Source of the DNA: Oceanicola sp. 502str15
GTDB taxonomy: Bacteria > Pseudomonadota > Alphaproteobacteria > Rhodobacterales > Rhodobacteraceae
Reading direction: 5' to 3'
NCBI RefSeq assembly: GCF_024105635.1
Contig: NZ_WYDQ01000001.1
Location: 3,162,501 to 3,226,500 of the forward strand
Length of the DNA: 64,000 nt
Every line of letters begins with the position of its first letter. Position 1 is the stretch's first letter. Of the stretch, positions 34,594 through 43,577 are shown in pieces. The translations under genes were made by a program, and so were the position numbers. Under the pieces are notes generated by a model. The model did no database searches, was not told where the DNA came from, and saw nothing but the letters and a program-made list of their open reading frames with translations.

Positions 34594-35211
34594 TTATCCC
34601 GCATCCAGAAAGCACTGCACCTGATCCGCCAGCTGCTCGCCGGAAAGTTCGCGCCGGAAGAACCCGGCAAACCCCGTTTCGGGAAGGGTGAGGTAGGTGA
34701 AAGTGGAATGATCGACGAGATAGTACTCGGGGTCATCCTCCGTATGCGCCTTGTAATAGGTGCGGTAAGCCTTGGACGCGGCATCAACCTGCTCGGGGCT
34801 GCCTGTCAGGCCTACAATCCTTTCGCTGATGGTGTCGGCAAAGTCCCCGACAACCTCGGGCGTGTCCCGCGCCGGATCGACCGTGATGAAAACGGGCTTC
34901 ACCGAATACCCCTGCTCGGCGAGGATATCGACCGCCTCGGCATTGCGCACCATGTCGAGCGGGCAGACATCGGGGCAGAAGGTATAACCGAAGTAGATCA
35001 GCGATGGCTCGGTGATCACATCCGCATCCGTCACCGTTTCACCCGCGGCATTCACCAGTTCAAACGGCCCGCCGATCGCGGCCGAACTCGCGCCGCCACC
35101 GCATTCGGCAAAGGCATTGTCGGGCGCCCCGGGATACACCTTCCACACAGTCACGCCGACCAAGCCGCAAATCGCCACCGTGGCCGCCGTTGCCCAAATC
35201 GCCGTGCGCAT
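34594..35211 (-). CDS. senC: SCO1/SenC copper chaperone for cytochrome oxidase
   Basis: 205 residues. N-terminal membrane anchor (~7-23) and a thioredoxin-like periplasmic domain with the copper ligands C79-x3-C83 (FGYTFCPDVCP) and H168 (DHSTFTYL). SenC/PrrC delivers Cu to cytochrome c oxidase and has been linked to redox signalling through the RegB sensor. It precedes regA by 82 bp and is divergent from regB by 57 bp. Confidence 0.95.
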   Translation of the reverse strand: MRTAIWATAATVAICGLVGVTVWKVYPGAPDNAFAECGGGASSAAIGGPFELVNAAGETVTDADVITEPSLIYFGYTFCPDVCPLDMVRNAEAVDILAEQGYSVKPVFITVDPARDTPEVVGDFADTISERIVGLTGSPEQVDAASKAYRTYYKAHTEDDPEYYLVDHSTFTYLTLPETGFAGFFRRELSGEQLADQVQCFLDAG

Positions 35212-35268
35212 TGATTTCTCCCTCAGCTCAGCCTTGCCCTTTGCTGACTCCGTCGCCCCGGGCTAACA

Positions 35269-36723
35269 ATGGGTCCGACTGTCACACCACAGGCCAAAGC
35301 AGCAAGTCACATGCCCGAGACCGGCCCATCCGACCTCGCCTTCCAGCACCCGCGCCGGGCCAACTGGATCAGGCTGCGCACGCTCATCGTCCTGCGATGG
35401 GTCGCCGTTGCAGGGCAGAGCATTGCCGTGGCCATCGCGCATTTTCTCTATGGCCTGCAGCTGGAATTCGGGCTCTGCGTTCTGGCCATCGGCATGTCGG
35501 TCGTCGCCAACCTCGTCGCCATGTTCATCTATCCCGCCAACAAGCGGCTGAACGAAACCGAGACGATGCTGATGCTGGTGTTCGACCTCGCCCAGCTCGC
35601 TCTGCTCATTTTTCTCACCGGCGGGCTGCACAACCCTTTCGCGCTGCTCCTGCTCACGCCCGTTACCATTGCCGCAACGGCGCTCGGGCTGAACGCGGTG
35701 CTCACTGTCGGCGCGGTGGCAATCGGGCTCGTCACCTTCGTGGCGTTCCAGTACCTGCCGCTGCGCACGGTGGAGGGTTTCGTGCTGCGCGTTCCGTCGA
35801 TCTTCCTGTTCGGATCGTGGATTGCCATTGTCATCGGTGTCTCCTTCCTCGCGCTCTATGCCCGCAAGGTCACAACCGAGATCGCCGCCATGGGCGACGC
35901 GTTGCTGGCCACCCAACTGGCCCTCGCCCGCGAACAGAAACTCACCGACCTCGGCGGGGTCGTCGCGGCCGCAGCCCATGAGCTCGGCACGCCCCTGGCG
36001 ACCATCAAGCTCGTGAGCTCCGAAATGGCCGACGAGCTTCAGGGCGAGGCCGACCGCGAGAGCCTTCTGGATGACTCACGCCTGATCGGAGAGCAGGCCG
36101 ATCGGTGCCGCGAAATCCTGCGCTCCATGGGTCGCGCCGGAAAGGACGACCTGCACATGCGCAGCGCACCGCTGCAATCCGTGCTGGAAGAGGCGGCAGA
36201 GCCCCATCAGGACCGGGGCAAGGTGTTGCACTTCGATATGCAGCCCGGCCCGGGCGGCGAAGAGCGGCAGCCGCAGGTGCAACGGAGCTCCGAGATGATC
36301 CACGGGGTGCGCAACCTGATCCAGAACGCCGTAGATTTTGCCGCCGGCAACGTGTGGATCGAGGCGAGGTGGACAAGCGAACGGATCACGGTGCGGGTCA
36401 TCGACGATGGCGAGGGGTATCCGCCCCAGCTGATCGGTCGCATAGGCGACCCGTTCGTGCGGCGCAGGCGCGGATCCGATGAGGGGTCGCGCAGGCCGCA
36501 GTATGAGGGCATGGGGCTTGGCCTGTTCATCGCCAAGACCCTGTTGGAGCGGATCGGTGCCGCGCTGACTTTCGCGAACGGGTCCGACCCGTTTCTTGCC
36601 CCCGACGAACGCCCCGACAGGGGCGGTGCCATTGTCGAGGTCACTTGGCCAAGGGCCCTACTTGTGTCCGAAGAGGGCGAGGCGCGGACCGCTTTGGGCC
36701 TCAACCGGCCGATCCAGGCCTGA
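35269..36723 (+). CDS. regB: Redox-sensing histidine kinase RegB/PrrB
   Basis: 484 residues. Six transmembrane helices within ~40-195 with the ubiquinone-binding heptapeptide GGLHNPF (118-124), fully matching GGxxNPF. H-box with phosphorylated H237 (AAAAHELGTPLATIKL), the redox-active cysteine C280 (EQADRCREIL), and an HATPase domain (DDGEGYPP, GMGLGLFIAKTLLERIGA). It senses quinone-pool redox state and phosphorylates RegA under low oxygen. ATG 35269 or the internal ATG 35311 could start it, and neither has a strong ribosome-binding site. Confidence 0.96.
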   Translation: MGPTVTPQAKAASHMPETGPSDLAFQHPRRANWIRLRTLIVLRWVAVAGQSIAVAIAHFLYGLQLEFGLCVLAIGMSVVANLVAMFIYPANKRLNETETMLMLVFDLAQLALLIFLTGGLHNPFALLLLTPVTIAATALGLNAVLTVGAVAIGLVTFVAFQYLPLRTVEGFVLRVPSIFLFGSWIAIVIGVSFLALYARKVTTEIAAMGDALLATQLALAREQKLTDLGGVVAAAAHELGTPLATIKLVSSEMADELQGEADRESLLDDSRLIGEQADRCREILRSMGRAGKDDLHMRSAPLQSVLEEAAEPHQDRGKVLHFDMQPGPGGEERQPQVQRSSEMIHGVRNLIQNAVDFAAGNVWIEARWTSERITVRVIDDGEGYPPQLIGRIGDPFVRRRRGSDEGSRRPQYEGMGLGLFIAKTLLERIGAALTFANGSDPFLAPDERPDRGGAIVEVTWPRALLVSEEGEARTALGLNRPIQA

Positions 36724-36829
36724 CCTTAAGTTTTCTTTCTGCTCGTCCGACGAGTTAACCGCTGATTAACCAAATTCACGTCTGTTGGGACATGGACAAG
36801 GCGGTGTCGTTTGGAGAGAGGCTGGTAAA

Positions 36830-38401
36830 GTGAGCGGTTTGAGTTGGACGTTCGCACTGGTGCTTGTGGCAGCATCGTTCGGCACCGCATTTCTCGCATT
36901 GCTGGTCGCAGTCCTCCTCCAACCCAAGCGCCGGGTGACATGGGACAGGTTCGGCAGCGGCACCGAAGGCATGACCTTTCTCTTCGAGGATGAAGAGCTG
37001 GTCGATGCAACCGACGAGGCGCGCACCTTCCTCGCCAACGGTCCAATCTCCCTGCCATCCTGGCCCCGCTTTCTGGCGCTGCTCGCTGGCTCCTTTCCCG
37101 ATATCGGAGCCCGCGCGGCGCGTCTTCCCGAGGTCGGCATCATGGATCTCCGCGCTCGAGACGGCTCGGCCCGGCTGGAGGCAGAGTGGAAGAACGGACT
37201 GACCAGGTTCGCGCTCCATCAGGGCGAAGATATCGAGCCCCCCGAATACGATAGCTTCTCGGTCACAGCCATGACGGAGGAGGTCGACATCCTGCGTCGC
37301 GTCGTCGACGACGCCCCCCTGCTGGCATGGCGCGAAGACGAAGACGGCAACGTCACATGGGCCAACGGAGCATACATCGACCTGCTCTACCGCATGCACC
37401 CCGACCGAACCACGCTGGCATGGCCCCTACCACGGGCCTTCGCCCACACATTTCATGAGAGCGAGTCGGATGTTGTCTACAGGGTCTCCGTCAACATCCC
37501 CTACATCGAACAGGTGATCTGGTATGAGTGCACGACCCGGGAGATCGACAAGGAGGTTCTGGTCTATGCCACCCCGGCAGATCGGCTGGTGCAGGCAGAA
37601 CGCTCGCGGCTCGAGTTCCTGCAAACCCTGACCAAGACCTTTGCCGACCTCCCCACAGGCCTCGCGGTGTTCGACCGCAACCGCCAACTCAGCCTCTTCA
37701 ACCCGGCACTCACGGATCTTTCGGCGCTGGAGCCACAGTTTCTGTCCGCACGGCCCACCCTTGTGGCATTTCTCGACCATCTCCGTGAGGCACAGCGCAT
37801 GCCCGAGCCGAAGGACTACAAGGAATGGCGGGCGTCGATTGCCGAGCTGGAGTCCGCGGCCTCGGAGGGAATTCATCAGGAAATCTGGTCCCTCCCCACC
37901 GGGCAGACCTATCGTGTCACCGGACAGCCGCACCCCGACGGGGCCGTGGCTTTCCTGTTCGAGGATATTTCAGCCGAAATGTCACTCACCCGCCGTTTCC
38001 GCTCCGAACTCGAGATGGGCCAGGCGGTGGTCGACAGCCTCGACGAGGCCATCGCCGTGTTCTCCCGCACGGGCTCCATGGTTCTGTGCAACCGCGCCTA
38101 TCAGGAGCTCTGGCATTGCGAACTGGTCGGCACCCTCTCCGATATCGGCGCGCAGGATGCCGTGCGCGATTGGTCCGCGCTCTGCAACGACGACGCACTC
38201 TGGAGCCGCGCCACCCGGTTTCTGTCAGGCAATGATGACAGGCGGGCCTGGAGCGCCGAGATCGAAAGCGCGGCCTACGGCAAGGTGAAATGTCGCTTCA
38301 TGCCGGTTGCAGGCGGCAATGCCCTCGTCGGGTTCACGCTCGGCCACAAGGATCTGCCGCTCCCCGCACCCGCCGCCGAGAGCATTCCTCAAACCGCCTG
38401 A
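36830..38401 (+). CDS. Membrane-anchored PAS-domain protein without a kinase domain (DivL-like by position)
   Basis: 523 residues from GTG 36830 (GGAGAGAGG 10 bp upstream). One N-terminal membrane helix (~6-28) then three PAS-like regions (~145-260, ~285-380, ~395-500; AVVDSLDEAIAVFSRTGSMVLCNRAYQELW is a typical PAS core). No HisKA or HATPase part remains before the stop. I recall divL at this position in other alphaproteobacteria (next to tsaE-amgK-murU-addBA), and recall that in Rhodobacter a PAS protein called DivL acts in CtrA signalling. Identity as that protein is inference from context. Confidence 0.7.
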   Translation: MSGLSWTFALVLVAASFGTAFLALLVAVLLQPKRRVTWDRFGSGTEGMTFLFEDEELVDATDEARTFLANGPISLPSWPRFLALLAGSFPDIGARAARLPEVGIMDLRARDGSARLEAEWKNGLTRFALHQGEDIEPPEYDSFSVTAMTEEVDILRRVVDDAPLLAWREDEDGNVTWANGAYIDLLYRMHPDRTTLAWPLPRAFAHTFHESESDVVYRVSVNIPYIEQVIWYECTTREIDKEVLVYATPADRLVQAERSRLEFLQTLTKTFADLPTGLAVFDRNRQLSLFNPALTDLSALEPQFLSARPTLVAFLDHLREAQRMPEPKDYKEWRASIAELESAASEGIHQEIWSLPTGQTYRVTGQPHPDGAVAFLFEDISAEMSLTRRFRSELEMGQAVVDSLDEAIAVFSRTGSMVLCNRAYQELWHCELVGTLSDIGAQDAVRDWSALCNDDALWSRATRFLSGNDDRRAWSAEIESAAYGKVKCRFMPVAGGNALVGFTLGHKDLPLPAPAAESIPQTA

Positions 38402-38448
38402 CCTGCTTCCGCCTTGCCCTGCGCCGCACGGCGGATAATCTGGCGGCA

Positions 38449-38943
38449 ATGACCCGCAGTGCTTCGTTTCCACTCACGCTCCACCTCTCCTCACCCGAGC
38501 ACACCACTCGGCTGGCCGAGGCCATGGCGCCATTGCTCGGCGCGGGTGACGTGCTGCTGCTCTCCGGGCGGGTCGGCGCCGGAAAGAGCCATTTTTCACG
38601 CGGTCTGATCCGTTGGCGGATGCGGCGTGTCAATGCGCTCGAAGATGTCCCCTCTCCAACCTTCACACTGGTCCAGACCTACCCGCTTCCCGATGGCGAA
38701 CTCTGGCATGCCGACCTCTATCGCCTGTCGGACCCGGACGAAGTTGAAGAGCTCGGATTGGCCGCCGCTTTCGAAGAGGCGATCTGCCTCGTCGAATGGC
38801 CCGACCGCCTGCCAACCCCGCCCGCCCACGCCCTCCGGCTCCATTTCGAAACAGGCGAAGGCGACGACGCCCGAACCCTGACCATCGCCGGCGGCAAACC
38901 TTGGGAAAGTCGCATCGCTTCTGCCTTGGAGGTCACACCATGA
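38449..38943 (+). CDS. tsaE: tRNA threonylcarbamoyladenosine biosynthesis ATPase TsaE
   Basis: 164 residues. Walker A LSGRVGAGKSHFSRGLI, threonine/Walker-B context SPTFTLVQTYPL, and HADLYRLSDPDEVEELGL followed by WPDRLP, all diagnostic of TsaE (YjeE). It supports the TsaBDE cycle for t6A, complementing tsaD at 20712. Start ATG 38449, 47 bp after the PAS-protein gene, and 4-bp overlap with the following kinase. Confidence 0.95.
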   Translation: MTRSASFPLTLHLSSPEHTTRLAEAMAPLLGAGDVLLLSGRVGAGKSHFSRGLIRWRMRRVNALEDVPSPTFTLVQTYPLPDGELWHADLYRLSDPDEVEELGLAAAFEEAICLVEWPDRLPTPPAHALRLHFETGEGDDARTLTIAGGKPWESRIASALEVTP

Positions 38944-39926
38944 ACGCCGTTGAGAGCTTCCTTGCCGACGCCGGTTGGGCCAATGCCGAACGCCGCCCCC
39001 TCGCTGGTGACGCCTCGTCCCGCGCTTATGAACGCCTCAGCCTCGGCGCGGAAACCGCCGTTCTGATGAAGGATCCCGAGGGCGACGTCCTGCCGTTCCT
39101 CGCCATCGCCAAACACCTCACGGCACAGGGCCTCTCTGCGCCATCTATCCTTGCCGCCGCCCCGGATCAGGGGCTGGTGCTGATGGAAGACATGGGCGAC
39201 GGGCTGATTGCCCGGATCGCAACCGCCGACCCGAGCCGTGAGAATGCGCTCTACCTCGCGGCCACCGACGTTCTGATTGCCCTCCTCGCCGCCCCGCTCC
39301 CCGAGGGCCTGCAACTCTACGGCCCCGCCGAAATGGCCCCGATGATCGGCCCCGCCGCAGAGTACTACGCCCGCGCCGCCGGTGAGCCCGTGACCCATGA
39401 AGGCTGGCTCCACCTGACGGCAGCGCTCGAAGAGGCGCTTCTCGCCACCAACATCGCCCCCCCGGTGCTGATCCACCGCGACTACCACGCCGAAAACCTG
39501 CTCTGGCTTCCGGAGCGTGCCGGCCCCGCACGCGTCGGCCTGCTCGACTTTCAGGACGCCCTCGCCGGGCATCCGACCTACGACCTTGCCTCGCTTCTCG
39601 GCGATGTCCGCCGCGATGTTCCCGAGCCAGTGAAAGAAGCCTGCATTCATCACTATCTTGCGGCGACCGGCCTCGACGAGGCCCTGTTCCGGGCCGCAAT
39701 CGCCACCCAGGGCGCCCAGCGCAACCTGCGTATCCTCGGCGTCTTTACCCGGCTCTGCACCGTCCTGAAAAAGCCTGCCTACCTTTCCCTCATGCCGCGG
39801 GTCTGGACCCTGCTCATGGCGGACCTCGCCCACCCAGACCTCGCGACGCTGCGTGAGGCCGTGCTCGAAACCATCCCCGAACCAACCCCCAACCGGCTGG
39901 AGCGCATTCGCAAGGTGGCGGCATGA
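38940..39926 (+). CDS. amgK: Anomeric amino-sugar kinase (AmgK-like)
   Basis: 328 residues. Phosphotransferase fold with GDASSRAYERLSL, active loop LIHRDYHAENLLWL and DFQDALAGHPTYDLASLL. Next to murU, this matches AmgK, which phosphorylates N-acetylmuramic acid or GlcNAc at C1 in the MurNAc recycling pathway of gram-negative bacteria. Overlaps tsaE and murU by 4 bp each. Confidence 0.9.
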   Translation: MNAVESFLADAGWANAERRPLAGDASSRAYERLSLGAETAVLMKDPEGDVLPFLAIAKHLTAQGLSAPSILAAAPDQGLVLMEDMGDGLIARIATADPSRENALYLAATDVLIALLAAPLPEGLQLYGPAEMAPMIGPAAEYYARAAGEPVTHEGWLHLTAALEEALLATNIAPPVLIHRDYHAENLLWLPERAGPARVGLLDFQDALAGHPTYDLASLLGDVRRDVPEPVKEACIHHYLAATGLDEALFRAAIATQGAQRNLRILGVFTRLCTVLKKPAYLSLMPRVWTLLMADLAHPDLATLREAVLETIPEPTPNRLERIRKVAA

Positions 39927-40597
39927 GCGACCCTCAAGCCGCGATGATCTTTGCCGCGGGCTTCGGCACCCGTATGCGCCCGCTCACGGACACCCGCCCA
40001 AAGCCCTTGATCAAGGTCGCAGGCAAACCGCTGCTCGATCGCGCCCTGGACCTCACCGAAGGCACCGAGCGGGTGGTGGTCAACACCCACTACCTCGGCG
40101 ACCAGATCGCGCGTCACCTCGCAGGCCGCACCGTTCAAACCATCCACGAGCCCGAAATCCTCGATACCGGAGGCGGATTGCGCAATGCGCTTCCGCTGCT
40201 CGGCACCGGGCCGGTGATCACCCTCAACTCCGATGCGGTCTGGACCGGCCCCAACCCGCTGCAAACACTCCGCAACGCCTGGAAGCCCGACCGGATGGAT
40301 GCGCTTCTGCTCCTGATTCCGGTCGCAAATGCGCGCGGCTACGAGGGCACGGGTGATTTCTCGCAAGACGCCGACGGGCGGCTCACACGCGGGCCGGGCC
40401 TCATCTATTCGGGCGCGCAGATCATCAAGCCCGACGGCCTCGCACAAATTCCCGAAGCTGCATTCTCGCTCAATGTGCTTTGGAATGTCATGCAGCCGGA
40501 AGGCCGCCTCTTTGGGGTCGTTCATCCCGGGGGGTGGTGCGACGTCGGCCATCCCGGCGGAATTGCCGAGGCGGAGGCCATGTTGGCCAATGTTTGA
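39923..40597 (+). CDS. murU: N-acetylmuramate 1-phosphate uridylyltransferase (MurU-like)
   Basis: 224 residues. Nucleotidyltransferase signature AAGFGTRMRPLTDTRPKPLI at residues ~11-30, LNSDAVW metal site, and GGWCDVGHPGGI near the end. It makes UDP-MurNAc from MurNAc-1-phosphate, feeding recycled sugar to peptidoglycan synthesis. The pairing with AmgK supports this over a generic mannose-1-phosphate guanylyltransferase. Its stop lies inside the addB start region (8-bp overlap). Confidence 0.9.
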   Translation: MSDPQAAMIFAAGFGTRMRPLTDTRPKPLIKVAGKPLLDRALDLTEGTERVVVNTHYLGDQIARHLAGRTVQTIHEPEILDTGGGLRNALPLLGTGPVITLNSDAVWTGPNPLQTLRNAWKPDRMDALLLLIPVANARGYEGTGDFSQDADGRLTRGPGLIYSGAQIIKPDGLAQIPEAAFSLNVLWNVMQPEGRLFGVVHPGGWCDVGHPGGIAEAEAMLANV

Positions 40598-43577
40598 AGC
40601 CAGCGACAAACCGCGCCTCTTTGGCGTTCCGATCGGTGTCGATTTCGGCGCGGCCTTACTGCGCGGGCTGGAAACCCGGTTATCCGATGCACCGCCCGAG
40701 GCCTGGGGGCGTGTCACGATCTTCGTCAACACGACCCGGATGCGCCGTCATCTGGACGAACAGTTCGCCAAGGGTCCGCCCCGGTTGATGCCCCGTATCC
40801 ACCTCGTCACGAGCCTCGCCAAATCACTCGGGCTGATCGGTCTCGAGCCTGCAAACCCCTCTCTCCGGCTGCGTCTCCAACTCCGCCAGGCCGTGTCTCG
40901 CCTGATCGACCTGCAACCCGACCTCGCGCCTCCGACAGCAGCCTTCGATCTCGCAACCAGCCTCGCCTCACTTCTCGAGGAACTCGACGACGAGGGCGTG
41001 GATCCGGCCTCCCTCTCCGAGCTCGACGTCGCCGACCACTCGGCACATTGGGCACGAAGCCTGTCGCTCATTTCCATCCTTTCAGGGCAGGATAGTGACG
41101 TTTTCCGCGGCCAGTCCGCGCTGAACCGCGACGCCCTCACGGCCCTTTTGCACCGCTGGCATGAGGCACCGCCTGCCGATCCGGTCATCGTCGCAGGGTC
41201 CACCGGCTCCCGGGGCACCACGCGCCTGCTCATGGAGGCCGTGGCCCGCCTGCCCCAAGGGGCAGTGATCCTTCCCGGTGTTGATGACGACATGCCGGAA
41301 AGTGTCTGGAACAGCCTGCTCAAGTCCGCCCACCAACCCGACCGGCACCCGGAGGAAGATCACCCCCAATACCGTTTCGCCGCGCTGCTCCACCGGCTCG
41401 GCATGAACTCTTCCGATATTGTCCCCTGGGCCGATCAGCCCCCCGCCGCGCCCGCCCGCAACCAGCTCGTATCCCTATCGCTCCGACCGGCCCCCGTCAC
41501 CGACCAGTGGCGCCGCGACGGCCCCCTCCTCGTCGAGTCTTTGCCCGAAGCCACGGAAGGCCTGACGCTCATCGAGGCCCCGACGCCCCGACAGGAAGCC
41601 GGCGCCATCGCACTTGCGCTGCGCGAGGCCGTCGAGCACGGCAAATCCGCGGCCCTCGTCACCCCGGACAGGACCCTGGCCCGGCAAGTCACCGCCGCCC
41701 TCGCCCGTTGGTCGATCATCCCCGACGATTCCGCCGGCCTGCCCCTGCATCAAAGCCCACCCGGGCGCTTCCTGATCGAAACCGCCGCCCTCTTCGGCCA
41801 GCCGCTCGACCTGGCCTCCGCGCTTTCTCTCCTGAAACACCCCCTCACCGCCTCCTCCGATGCCACCCGCGGCCAACACCTGCTCTTCACCGGCCGCTTC
41901 GAAACATGGGCCCGCCGCACCGGGGCACCGCGGTTCGATTCGAGAACTCTGGCCAAATGGCTGGCCAAGGCAAAAGCCGATGAGGCAACGCAGGTTTGGG
42001 CCCGCTGGCTTGCTAACCTGCTGGAGCCCGTCTCCGAGGCTTCTACCGAAACGCTGGAGTCACGCCTCTCCCGCCACCTCACCCTCGCAGAGGCGCTTGC
42101 GGCCGGTCCCGGGCAAGCCGGATCGGGTGCGCTCTGGCTGGAAGAGGCCGGGGAGGCGGCAGGGCTTGCTCTGACAGAGCTGCGCGAGTCGGCGGCCTAT
42201 GGTGGCAGCGTCTCGAACAGTGACTATTCCAGCCTATTTCGCAGCTTTCTGGGGGAGAAGGAGGTGCGCGAGGCCTCGGTCGCGCACCCGCAGGTGTCGA
42301 TCTGGGGCACGATCGAAGCGCGGACTAGAACCCTCGATCTCTGCATTCTCGCCGGGCTAAACGAGGGAACATGGCCCGCAACCCTGCCACATGATCCGTG
42401 GATGAACCGCTCGATGCGGCGCGATGCAGGCATGCTCCTGCCAGAGCGGCGCGTCGGCCTCGCAGCGCACGACTTCCAACTCGCGCTCGGCGCGAAAGAG
42501 GTCATTCTGAGCCGCAGCGCACGCAGCGCCGACGCCGAAACCGTCCCATCCCGCTGGCTCAACCGGCTGACCAACCTCTTGACCGGCCTGAACACACCCG
42601 GGGTCGCCGCGCTCGAGGCCATGCAGGAACGTGGCACCCGCCTGCTCACCGTGTCCACGGCTCTCGCGCGTCACACAGAAGATCCGCTGTCGCCCCAGCC
42701 CGCGCCGCGCCCTTCCCCGGCCCCGCCCCCCGGCGTTCGCCCCAAGGAACTCTTCGTCACCTCCGTCGCGACGCTTATCCGCGACCCCTACGCCATCTAC
42801 GCCCGCCAGGTCCTGAGGCTGCGTCGCCTTGGGCCACGCGCCCCCGAGGCCGATGCGGCCCTCCGCGGAACCGTGCTGCACGCCGTGATGGAGCGTTGCT
42901 TGGTCGATGGCTTCACCTTCGCCGGCGATCCCGATCAGGTGGTTGCAGAGTTTCTCGCGCTGGCATCAGAGGTCATCGACGATCACATTCCGTGGCCCGC
43001 GACCCGCCGCCTCTGGCTTGGTCGACTCTCCGCCGTCGCGCCCGAGCTGGTCCGCCGCGAAGCAAGTTTCCAAGCGGCCGGAACGCCGGTCATTGTGGAG
43101 GAAATCGGCTCTATTCCACTGCAAAACGTGGATTTCAAAGTGGCGGCCAAACCAGACCGGATCGACGCCTTGGCAACTGGTGGATGCGCCGTCTTCGACT
43201 ACAAAACTTCTACCAAGCCACCCTCGGCTAAAGAGGTGGAGGCCTTCGACAAGCAACTGCTGCTCGAGGCCGCAATCGCGGAGGCGGGCGGCTTCAAATC
43301 TCTGGGCGCACAAAGAGCACAACGCGTCGGCTACATCTCCATCGGCAACCCGGCGAACTCGCGGGACGAGTTGCTCGAAATCGAAGGCCTCTGGCGCCCC
43401 GACGCCGTTCTGCAGGAACTCGCGGCGCTGATCGTGGCCTATTCAGACCCCGAAAAGGGCTACACCGCGCGTCGGGCTCCCCAGCTGCTGGTCTACGCAA
43501 GCGACTACGATCACCTGTCACGCTACGGCGAGTGGGATGACACCGCATCGCCAAAAACCATTCCGGTGGGCCGATGA
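40590..43577 (+). CDS. addB: Double-strand-break repair nuclease AddB
   Basis: 995 residues from ATG 40590. N-terminal helicase-like region (inactive-type) starting RLFGVPIGVDFGAALL with VNTTRMRRHLDEQF, and a C-terminal nuclease domain in which LHAVMERCLVDG and AVFDYKTSTKPPS (D-x-K) form the PD-(D/E)xK site. It works with AddA as the alphaproteobacterial AddAB recombination enzyme. In-frame sequence upstream of 40590 overlaps murU in another frame and is not the start. Confidence 0.94.
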   Translation: MFEASDKPRLFGVPIGVDFGAALLRGLETRLSDAPPEAWGRVTIFVNTTRMRRHLDEQFAKGPPRLMPRIHLVTSLAKSLGLIGLEPANPSLRLRLQLRQAVSRLIDLQPDLAPPTAAFDLATSLASLLEELDDEGVDPASLSELDVADHSAHWARSLSLISILSGQDSDVFRGQSALNRDALTALLHRWHEAPPADPVIVAGSTGSRGTTRLLMEAVARLPQGAVILPGVDDDMPESVWNSLLKSAHQPDRHPEEDHPQYRFAALLHRLGMNSSDIVPWADQPPAAPARNQLVSLSLRPAPVTDQWRRDGPLLVESLPEATEGLTLIEAPTPRQEAGAIALALREAVEHGKSAALVTPDRTLARQVTAALARWSIIPDDSAGLPLHQSPPGRFLIETAALFGQPLDLASALSLLKHPLTASSDATRGQHLLFTGRFETWARRTGAPRFDSRTLAKWLAKAKADEATQVWARWLANLLEPVSEASTETLESRLSRHLTLAEALAAGPGQAGSGALWLEEAGEAAGLALTELRESAAYGGSVSNSDYSSLFRSFLGEKEVREASVAHPQVSIWGTIEARTRTLDLCILAGLNEGTWPATLPHDPWMNRSMRRDAGMLLPERRVGLAAHDFQLALGAKEVILSRSARSADAETVPSRWLNRLTNLLTGLNTPGVAALEAMQERGTRLLTVSTALARHTEDPLSPQPAPRPSPAPPPGVRPKELFVTSVATLIRDPYAIYARQVLRLRRLGPRAPEADAALRGTVLHAVMERCLVDGFTFAGDPDQVVAEFLALASEVIDDHIPWPATRRLWLGRLSAVAPELVRREASFQAAGTPVIVEEIGSIPLQNVDFKVAAKPDRIDALATGGCAVFDYKTSTKPPSAKEVEAFDKQLLLEAAIAEAGGFKSLGAQRAQRVGYISIGNPANSRDELLEIEGLWRPDAVLQELAALIVAYSDPEKGYTARRAPQLLVYASDYDHLSRYGEWDDTASPKTIPVGR

